From NCBI GenBank assembly GCA_947632495.1, contig CANRPL010000041.1, forward strand, positions 1-11,772: DNA of 11,772 bases, written 5' to 3'. The DNA comes from an uncultured Bacilli bacterium. GTDB lineage: Bacteria > Bacillota_I > Bacilli_A > RF39 > UBA660. A program made the translations under genes and the position numbers. Under the pieces are notes generated by a model, which worked only from the letters and a program-made list of their open reading frames with translations, did not search any database and was not told the DNA's origin. Below are positions 7,640-11,764 of the stretch, one piece after another (the first letter of the stretch is position 1; each line of letters opens with the position of its first letter).

Positions 7640-8644
7640 ATGCAACCAATTGAGAATAATAAAGCTAATAGAAGTGTTATCGATGATTATGGAACAGATA
7701 TCGCTGGAGCATACTATCGTAATTATCACAATGGAATTTATATACGTGGTAATACGGATTTAGCATCCCATAAGGCTCAAACATTATATAGTGATTATAT
7801 TAATTCAATTATTACCGCTAATCCTATCGAATATCAGAAAAAACATTTTAGTAAGATGGAAGTAGATGATATCATCGATGCTGTGTTGCTTGTTTTAGAA
7901 ATTATATTAGGACCTAGTTTATGTAAGAGTGATGAATGTTTAAACTTTTTTAGATCAATTGAACAAACCAATACTGATAGTATTCTTGATGGTATTTGTC
8001 TTGTTACTGTTGACAAACATGGTATTAAGCATTATCAAACTAAAATTTCAAAACTAGACAGTATATCTAGCATCGTTGCTTTAACGCATGAGTTTATGCA
8101 TTATTATATTCATTCTCATGACATTGCATATGTCGATAAAAAATTTTATTATGAAGAGATTATGTCACTTTTAGCAGAAAAAATAGCTTGCCAAATCATA
8201 AAAGATCAAAGGGTAGGGGATATAACTAAAAAGATTGAAAATACCCGCCTTGAAGTAGTAAGCTGGCATTATAATGAAGGCTTAAACGAATATGAACAAG
8301 CTATAAATATTCATGACTTATTAAAAAGAATAGCGTCATTTAATTCTAGTGCTAAAAAAGATTTGGAGAGAATGGAAAGTGATATTCCATGGCTTAAAAG
8401 TGATGTTCAAATAAGACGCTATATGGAATATGCTAAAGCATTAAGAGAAAGTTATGGTATTGGATATTTATATGCGGAAAACTTATTTCAAAAAATTTTA
8501 GATGATTCTAAAAATTTAGATTATATTCGTAACATACTTAAAGGTAATCCAATTAGTCAGGTATTAAACTATTATGATATTAATCCTGAAGTAGAAGAGA
8601 CATATCAAGTAGCAAAGCAAAAAATAAAAAGGATGTGCTCATGA
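7640..8644 (+). CDS. HExxH zinc metallopeptidase-like protein, distantly M3-like
   Basis: A 334-aa cytoplasmic protein with no signal peptide and no convincing membrane segment. It has HEFMH at residues 150-154, the zinc-binding HExxH motif, inside a predicted helix (SIVALTHEFMHYY). About 20 residues on comes YYEEIMSLLAEKIA: an acidic residue followed by E-x-x-S and then another glutamate, the pattern of the third zinc ligand region in M3 oligoendopeptidases (gluzincins). The rest is helical and poorly recognisable; the N-terminal 130 residues have no motif I know. It is much shorter than PepF-type M3 enzymes (about 600 aa), so it would be a minimal relative or a separate family. The ATG follows AGGTGAT by 6 nt. 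It lies 16 nt after the AlkD-like gene and is the last chromosomal gene before the foreign-looking region. The peptidase fold is likely; the substrate is unknown. Confidence 0.65.
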   Translation: MQPIENNKANRSVIDDYGTDIAGAYYRNYHNGIYIRGNTDLASHKAQTLYSDYINSIITANPIEYQKKHFSKMEVDDIIDAVLLVLEIILGPSLCKSDECLNFFRSIEQTNTDSILDGICLVTVDKHGIKHYQTKISKLDSISSIVALTHEFMHYYIHSHDIAYVDKKFYYEEIMSLLAEKIACQIIKDQRVGDITKKIENTRLEVVSWHYNEGLNEYEQAINIHDLLKRIASFNSSAKKDLERMESDIPWLKSDVQIRRYMEYAKALRESYGIGYLYAENLFQKILDDSKNLDYIRNILKGNPISQVLNYYDINPEVEETYQVAKQKIKRMCS

Positions 8645-8658
8645 CATCCTCTTCTTTT
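8630..8658 (+). terminator. Terminator overlapping the end of the peptidase-like gene
   Basis: AGGATGT (8630-8636), a 7-nt loop, then ACATCCT (8644-8650), followed by CTTCTTTT. The upstream A-rich run can extend the stem. The stop codon TGA (8642-8644) lies partly in the loop. The T tract is interrupted, so strength is uncertain. Confidence 0.65.
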
Positions 8659-8668
8659 ACTCTATAGA

Positions 8669-8698
8669 AGTTAACATAATAGATAGGTTATAGGTTTT
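8669..8698 (-). other. dif-like XerC/XerD recombination site, candidate attL
   Basis: Read on the minus strand this is AAAACCTATAA, an 8-bp centre CCTATCTA, then TTATGTTAACT. As recalled, the Firmicute dif pattern is an XerC arm ending CCTA(T/G)AA, a 6-bp centre, and an XerD arm TTATGTAAACT. The XerD arm matches at 10 of 11 positions. The XerC arm keeps CCTATAA but diverges at its outer edge. The centre is 8 bp instead of 6. The site lies exactly between the last chromosomal gene and the T-rich phage-like block. It could be a hybrid dif/attP junction left by integration of a filamentous phage, or chance in AT-rich DNA. Confidence 0.4.
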
Positions 8699-8700
8699 TT

Positions 8701-8727
8701 GAAGTTATTTATTAACTTCTTTTTTTT
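8701..8727 (+). terminator. Plus-strand terminator at the edge of the element
   Basis: GAAGTTA (8701-8707), loop TTTAT, TAACTTC (8713-8719), then eight T residues (8720-8727). It overlaps the 3' end of the minus-strand repressor gene and would stop chromosomal read-through into the element. The right arm extended by one base (TTAACTTC) can also pair with GAAGTTAA at 8667-8674, on the far side of the dif-like site. Confidence 0.75.
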
Positions 8728-8875
8728 CTATTTTTTCCTGGTATTCTATTATGTATTTTTGTAATATATATTCTATTTCTTTGTTAAAACTTCTTTGTTC
8801 TATTTTGGCAATATCTTCAATTGCTGTTTTTGTCTCTTGATTTATTCTTATTGTTGTTGGTATTATTTCTTTCAT
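8705..8875 (-). CDS. Small ribbon-helix-helix (Arc/CopG-type) repressor
   Basis: A 56-aa protein. The start MKEIIPTTIRINQETKTAI is the classic ribbon-helix-helix pattern: a short strand with alternating polar residues that would enter the DNA major groove as a dimer (about residues 5-11), helix A (14-25, ETKTAIEDIAKI), a turn at EQRSF, then helix B (about 30-45). The tail is lysine- and glutamate-rich. A strong ribosome site, GAGGTGAAAGT, precedes the ATG. It is transcribed away from the phage-like array and shares a 170-bp control region with it, rich in repeats that suit such a dimer. This resembles the lysogeny repressor position of filamentous phages such as CTXphi (RstR), although RstR is not a ribbon-helix-helix protein. 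An antitoxin role is the alternative, but no toxin gene adjoins it. The fold is quite sure; the target is inferred. Confidence 0.8.
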   Translation of the reverse strand: MKEIIPTTIRINQETKTAIEDIAKIEQRSFNKEIEYILQKYIIEYQEKIEKKEVNK

Positions 8876-8895
8876 ACTTTCACCTCGATGTCGTT

Positions 8896-8904
8896 ATTAT
8901 ATCA
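8896..8904 (-). promoter_or_regulatory. Extended -10 promoter for the repressor gene
   Basis: On the minus strand TGATATAAT, an extended -10 (TGnTATAAT), about 20 bp before the repressor start codon. No good -35 is seen at the right distance, as often with extended -10 promoters. It lies next to the first GATTATATTTT repeat. Confidence 0.55.
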
Positions 8905-8932
8905 TTTTGATTATATTTTTTATATATTCATA

Positions 8933-8961
8933 TTGATTATATTTTGATTATGTGCTATAAT
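8933..8961 (+). promoter_or_regulatory. Main plus-strand promoter of the phage-like array
   Basis: TTGATT (8933-8938) and a perfect TATAAT (8956-8961) at the ideal 17-bp spacing. Transcription would start near 8968, leaving an 80-nt leader before the 48-aa gene. No other comparable promoter is visible in the following 2.7 kb, so it may serve the entire array. Confidence 0.75.
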
Positions 8962-8969
8962 CATTATAG
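8955..8969. promoter_or_regulatory. 15-bp palindromic operator over the -10 box
   Basis: CTATAAT, C, ATTATAG: a perfect 7-bp inverted repeat around one base. The left arm contains the -10 hexamer, so a dimer bound here would block polymerase. It is probably the core operator for the neighbouring repressor, though a palindrome on TATAAT can arise by chance. Confidence 0.5.
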
Positions 8970-9006
8970 TGATATCATTATGGTTATATTTTGATGTTAC
9001 ATGTGA

Positions 9007-9024
9007 AACTAGTCGCCTCTAGTT
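9007..9024 (+). other. Hairpin in the 5' leader
   Basis: AACTAG, loop TCGCCT, CTAGTT: a 6-bp perfect stem with a loop unusually GC-rich for this region, between the predicted transcription start and the first gene. There is no T tract, so it is not a terminator. It might be an mRNA 5'-end stabiliser or a structure in phage ssDNA. Confidence 0.35.
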
Positions 9025-9048
9025 CCAATTTTAAATGGGTGTGTTTAT

Positions 9049-9195
9049 ATGATTATTTTAATAATTGTATTTGGGTTAAGTTGGGTTTTCTTTTGTTGGA
9101 AGTTCTTTCAGCATAGAAGACGAATTAAAAATCTAGAGTATTATATTACATGTTATGAGATTAAGATCAGTCAATTACTTAAGCGAAGGAGGTGA
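9049..9195 (+). CDS. 48-aa single-span membrane protein
   Basis: A small gene not resembling any family I can name. An N-terminal hydrophobic segment (residues 2-18, MIILIIVFGLSWVFFCW) is followed by a very basic tail (FQHRRRIKNL, ending LKRRR), giving a one-helix protein with its C-terminus in the cytoplasm. Size and charge layout resemble minor coat or assembly proteins of filamentous phages (pVII, pIX), but holins and conjugation proteins can look alike. The ATG has only a weak GGGTG about 10 nt upstream. The stop TGA overlaps the strong ribosome site of the next gene, so translation of the two may be coupled. It is the first gene after the main promoter. Confidence 0.6.
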   Translation: MIILIIVFGLSWVFFCWKFFQHRRRIKNLEYYITCYEIKISQLLKRRR

Positions 9196-9197
9196 TC
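9186..9197 (+). promoter_or_regulatory. Perfect 12-nt Shine-Dalgarno sequence
   Basis: AAGGAGGTGATC is complementary over 12 nt to the usual 3' end of 16S rRNA. GGAGG lies 8 nt before the ATG at 9201. This is far stronger than any other site here and fixes the start of the 50-aa gene. It implies very high translation, as expected for a stoichiometric protein. Confidence 0.85.
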
Positions 9198-9200
9198 TAA

Positions 9201-9353
9201 ATGGATAGTAAGACAGTTGTCGGTAAGCTTGAACAACGCACATCAAAATCTGGTAATCTTTATACTTGTTTGGTAATTAAATTAACTCCAACTTATGATA
9301 AATTAGTTTTTTTAACGCAAGCTGAACTTGAATTGTTAAAATCTACTAAATAA
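9201..9353 (+). CDS. 50-aa protein, candidate phage ssDNA-binding protein
   Basis: A soluble, mostly beta-strand-like protein: TVVGKLEQRTSKSGN, then LYTCLVIKLTPTYDKLVFL, then a short helix TQAELELLKS. Alternating polar and hydrophobic residues with a basic hairpin (QRTSKSGN) and an aromatic turn (PTYDKLVF) would suit a small OB-like or SH3-like nucleic-acid-binding barrel. No catalytic motif or membrane segment is present. It has the strongest ribosome site in the window, so it is made in large amounts. In filamentous phages the very abundant small protein encoded near the coat genes is the ssDNA-binding protein (gV of M13, 87 aa); this one is shorter. The role is inferred from size, expression signal and position, not from recognised homology. 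Its stop overlaps the next start (TAATG). Confidence 0.6.
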   Translation: MDSKTVVGKLEQRTSKSGNLYTCLVIKLTPTYDKLVFLTQAELELLKSTK

Positions 9354-9574
9354 TGTATTATTATAATTTATATGTTAAATCTAATGGCTTATATGTTTTA
9401 AAGAGATTAAAAAATAGGTTTGCTTATGTAAGTCAAGATTGGTTACTGATTGATACTTTCTTTTATGATGATGTAACGAATACTTTTCAGTCGTATTTTG
9501 TCGGTTTAGATTTTATAAAATTACATGAAACTTCTTTTTTAAAAAAATTTATACGTTTTGTTTTTGATTTATGA
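9353..9574 (+). CDS. 73-aa protein of unknown function
   Basis: Start overlaps the stop of the 50-aa gene (TAATG), and there is no separate ribosome site, so translation must be by coupling or reinitiation. The protein is rich in Tyr, Phe and Leu (starts MYYYNLYVKSNGLYVLKRLKN; SQDWLLIDTFFYDDVTN in the middle) with a basic, hydrophobic C-terminus (LKKFIRFVFDL). It has no clear transmembrane span, signal peptide or recognisable motif. It looks like a small soluble beta-rich protein. Its stop lies at the edge of the secreted-protein gene. Gene density and frame conservation between two well-supported genes argue that it is real; the function is unknown. Confidence 0.55.
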   Translation: MYYYNLYVKSNGLYVLKRLKNRFAYVSQDWLLIDTFFYDDVTNTFQSYFVGLDFIKLHETSFLKKFIRFVFDL

Positions 9575-9588
9575 AAGGGGATGTTATT

Positions 9589-10578
9589 TTGAAAAAATTT
9601 TTATTTATTTTTTCTTTAATAGCGTCCTTTTTTTTTATACATAATGTAAGTGCTTTAAATGGTATTTATGGCGATAATTTTAATATAACACCTGAATCTT
9701 ATCAGAGGACCTGGAATGATCCTAAACAATCTTTTAAGATTTTATCTAATACAAATAATTACCCTGTTCAAATTTTATCTACTAATGAAACTTCTGCAAA
9801 TTCCATTGTTGTTAATTTACCTAGTGTTTTTTTAAATACTTCTTATTATTTTATTGATGTTACTCTTTGTTCTTCAGCTAATGTAAATTTAACACATCTT
9901 TATTATAGAAATTATGATCATGATTATGTTGAAGTACTTGTCAATTCTTATTTATCTACTTCTCAAGGCTTTGTTTATAATAACTCTTGGTCTTCTTATT
10001 GTTTTTCTCAAACAATTTCAATACCTTCTGATACATGTGATTCTGATTGGGGCAATTGTGATGGTCAGATTTATAGATCTATTGATATTGGTGCTGTATT
10101 TTCAGGTCGTGGTCAAATTTCTGTTGCTGGTTTAAAAGTTACTAACTCTGGAGATAATAATATTTACGAATTTATTTATTTTAATGTTGTTAGACTTCTT
10201 GAAAATATAAGATCTAATTTTTCTAATGATATTAATAATGGTTTTCAAGATTCTATTGATAATACAAATAAAAATCATCAAGAACAAATGGAACAAGATC
10301 AGAAGAATCATGATGATATGATGAATTCTGATGCTGATAGTTCTTTTGATCAAGATACTAGTTCTATTGATAATTATAATAAACAAGAAGACGAATTAAT
10401 GGGTAAGCTTGATGTTGATACTTCTGATGTTAATTTTGACATTAATTCATATTCTAAACCTTTTAAGTGGATTTGGGATACTATAACTAATTTTTTAAAT
10501 TCTTCTTCTAAAGTTATTGGTTGTTTTGTTTCTTTTCTTGTTTTAAGTTTTGTTTCTTTAGTCATAGGAAGAGGTTGA
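9589..10578 (+). CDS. Secreted, C-terminally membrane-anchored protein, pIII-like candidate
   Basis: A 329-aa protein exported by Sec. The TTG at 9589 is the preferred start: AAAGGGG sits 8 nt upstream and it gives a textbook signal peptide (MKKFLFIFSL, cleavage after NVSA at residue 22). An ATG at 9571 in the same frame lacks a ribosome site. The outer part (about 23-205) is Asn-, Ser-, Thr- and Tyr-rich with five cysteines, including DTCDSDWGNCDG, likely disulfide-bonded beta structure. A hydrophilic, Asp/Asn/Gln-rich linker (about 215-275) contains NHQEQM and NHDDMM repeats. A KPFKWIWDTI segment follows, then a final transmembrane helix ending IGRG. Signal peptide, variable head, low-complexity linker and C-terminal anchor are the order of filamentous phage adsorption protein pIII. 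A host-type surface adhesin is the alternative. I see no nameable domain. Confidence 0.75.
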   Translation: MKKFLFIFSLIASFFFIHNVSALNGIYGDNFNITPESYQRTWNDPKQSFKILSNTNNYPVQILSTNETSANSIVVNLPSVFLNTSYYFIDVTLCSSANVNLTHLYYRNYDHDYVEVLVNSYLSTSQGFVYNNSWSSYCFSQTISIPSDTCDSDWGNCDGQIYRSIDIGAVFSGRGQISVAGLKVTNSGDNNIYEFIYFNVVRLLENIRSNFSNDINNGFQDSIDNTNKNHQEQMEQDQKNHDDMMNSDADSSFDQDTSSIDNYNKQEDELMGKLDVDTSDVNFDINSYSKPFKWIWDTITNFLNSSSKVIGCFVSFLVLSFVSLVIGRG

Positions 10579-10621
10579 TATTATTAAAGCTATAATTAGT
10601 GCTATTAAAGGCCTTTTTGAT

Positions 10622-10819
10622 ATGTTTAATACTTTATTTTCTTTAATAATTGGCTTTGTAAAGTCTATTATTAATCTATTTAAGTATCTTACTCAAGCTT
10701 TGGTTATTTCTTTTGATTTTATTTCAACATTTCCAGATTGGCTTAAATCATTTGCTGTAATTACTATTTCAATTTCAATTTTATATATTATTTTAGGTCG
10801 TAAAGGCGGTGCTGATTAA
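10622..10819 (+). CDS. Small membrane protein (65 aa or longer), coat-protein candidate
   Basis: Two hydrophobic stretches: an N-terminal amphipathic part (LFSLIIGFVKSIINLFKYL) and a C-terminal membrane helix (FAVITISISILYIILG) followed by a short basic, glycine-rich tail (GRKGGAD). ATG 10622 has AAAGG 10 nt upstream. The same frame is open further back. An ATT at 10583 has GGAAGAGG exactly 8 nt upstream and would add MKAIISAIKGLFD, giving 78 aa. That extension continues the same amphipathic pattern, so the true start is unsure. A membrane helix with a basic tail is typical of filamentous phage coat subunits and of pVI-like end proteins. It lies 43 nt after the secreted protein's stop and overlaps the next gene (TAATG). 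Confidence 0.65.
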   Translation: MFNTLFSLIIGFVKSIINLFKYLTQALVISFDFISTFPDWLKSFAVITISISILYIILGRKGGAD

Positions 10820-11082
10820 TGGACATTACTAATTTTATGACTTGGTTTATTCAACAATTTTTAAATTTTATTTCTTGGTTTTTTACTACTTTAGATAGTA
10901 TTTCTATGTTTGGTTTTTCGATGTTGGATTTTTTGTTAGCTATGATATTATTACCTGTTGGTGTTCAATTATTTATTGCTATTGTTAAAGTACCTGGTCG
11001 AGAAACAGAACGTGCTTTAAAATCTTCTGAAAGAGCTAATAGGAAAGGATCTGATCATAATGCCCAGAGTCAAAATTCTTAA
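10819..11082 (+). CDS. 87-aa membrane protein with basic cytoplasmic tail
   Basis: Start overlaps the preceding stop (TAATG), with AAAGGCGGTG upstream. The N-terminal half is hydrophobic and aromatic (NFMTWFIQQFLNFISWFFTTL), followed by FGFSMLDFLLAMILLPVGVQLFIAIVK as the main membrane helix. The tail (about residues 58-87) is polar and charged (PGRETERALKSSERANRKGSD). This is a two-helix or re-entrant protein with the tail probably inside. In a filamentous phage such a protein could be the pVI-like partner of the pIII-like adsorption protein, given its place after it. No signal peptide and no nameable family. It overlaps the next gene by 23 nt. Confidence 0.65.
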   Translation: MDITNFMTWFIQQFLNFISWFFTTLDSISMFGFSMLDFLLAMILLPVGVQLFIAIVKVPGRETERALKSSERANRKGSDHNAQSQNS

Positions 11083-11578
11083 ATATTTTTTCTTCTTTAT
11101 TTTGGCTATTTTCTTTGTTAACAATCGTAGTGTTAATGCTTTGTCGATTTCATCAACTTATCGGGACGTTACGCCTAGTAATTCAACAACTATTAATCTT
11201 TTATCTTTAGCTCAGAATTATGATTCTTTTAAAGATTCTAAATTTGTCATTTTTTCGGACTCTAGCGATAGTTATTATATAGTTTGGTCTAATGATTTAA
11301 AATTATCTAATAACATTATTACTGGCTCTAAAATCGAATATATTAGGTATTATCGTTTATCTTCTACTTATGGTTATCAGTATTTATATGGGAGTGATTC
11401 ATCTTTTAGTCTTTTATCATCTTATCATAATACTTCTAATATCAATGGTTATGGTTTCTTATCTTTAGATAATAAGCAATTTGATTTTTACTATTATTCT
11501 AAATATTTTTTGATCTTAATTACAGCTTTTTTATTTATCGTTGCTGTTACTAGTTTGAAAAGGAGTGTTACTCTATGA
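11060..11578 (+). CDS. Second secreted protein with C-terminal membrane anchor
   Basis: A 172-aa protein with a signal peptide (MPRVKILKYFFFFILAIFF, cleavage predicted after RSVNA at residue 27), a Ser/Tyr/Asn/Asp-rich outer part (about 28-144) with no cysteine, and a C-terminal membrane helix (YFLILITAFLFIVAVTS) ending in LKRSVTL. The build is the same as the 329-aa protein: VSA-L and VNA-L cleavage sites and a final anchor. The two may be partners in one surface or virion-tip structure. The start has AAAGGA 10 nt upstream, inside the preceding gene. The stop overlaps the next start (ATGA). Unknown family; it could be a minor capsid protein or a membrane accessory protein that helps assembly. 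Confidence 0.7.
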   Translation: MPRVKILKYFFFFILAIFFVNNRSVNALSISSTYRDVTPSNSTTINLLSLAQNYDSFKDSKFVIFSDSSDSYYIVWSNDLKLSNNIITGSKIEYIRYYRLSSTYGYQYLYGSDSSFSLLSSYHNTSNINGYGFLSLDNKQFDFYYYSKYFLILITAFLFIVAVTSLKRSVTL

Positions 11579-11718
11579 ATTTAATTGAATTAATAAATAA
11601 AAATATACCTTTAGACAATCCATTTTTGAGTGCTATATGTATTGGTATTTTATTTATGATCTTATATGATATTTATCATTTAATTTTTTCTTCTATTTTT
11701 TCTTGGTTTAAAAAATAG
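11575..11718 (+). CDS. 47-aa single-span membrane protein
   Basis: The ATG overlaps the preceding stop (ATGA) and has AAAAGGAGTG about 8 nt upstream. A short polar N-terminus (MNLIELINKNIPLDNP) is followed by a hydrophobic stretch (FLSAICIGILFMILYDIYHL) and an aromatic, basic end (SSIFSWFKK). It has no signal peptide or known motif. It fits the set of very small membrane proteins in this array. By position, just before what may be the assembly ATPase gene, it could be a minor coat protein. Confidence 0.65.
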   Translation: MNLIELINKNIPLDNPFLSAICIGILFMILYDIYHLIFSSIFSWFKK

Positions 11719-11723
11719 TTTAT

Positions 11724-11738
11724 GGTGGTAGGGTAGGG
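11724..11738 (+). promoter_or_regulatory. G-rich tract in the leader of the last gene
   Basis: GGTGGTAGGGTAGGG: four G runs with 1-2 nt loops, able to form a two-layer G-quadruplex, in DNA that is otherwise almost free of G runs. It ends about 13 nt before the AAAGGAG ribosome site of the next gene, so folding, or binding of a protein, could control translation. Confidence 0.4.
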
Positions 11739-11764
11739 TAGATGTTCTAGAAAGGAGTCTTATA

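Larger units (their letters stand above)
8909..8993 (+). repeat. Three direct repeats in the divergent control region
   Basis: A 12-bp unit occurs three times: GATTATATTTTT (8909-8920), GATTATATTTTG (8935-8946) and GGTTATATTTTG (8982-8993). The second copy overlaps the plus-strand -35 box and is followed directly by GATTATG. Copies 1 and 2 are 26 bp apart, and copies 2 and 3 are 47 bp apart. They are candidate operator sites for the ribbon-helix-helix protein, which in known systems binds repeated short sites cooperatively. The base composition (almost all A/T) makes some repetition likely by chance. Confidence 0.55.

Noticed and set aside
8880..9000. CRISPR array or iteron replication origin from the AT-rich repeats
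   Set aside because: Only three short imperfect copies with unequal spacing (26 and 47 bp) over promoter boxes; this fits operators better. No Rep gene adjoins it.
8705..9195. Type II toxin-antitoxin pair with the ribbon-helix-helix protein as antitoxin
   Set aside because: No toxin gene lies next to it in the same direction; the divergent 48-aa protein is a membrane protein in another operon and resembles no known type II toxin.
10132..10565. Minus-strand open frames opposite the secreted protein
   Set aside because: Low-complexity Ile/Arg-rich mirror translations of a T-rich gene with no ribosome sites; shadows of the plus-strand gene.
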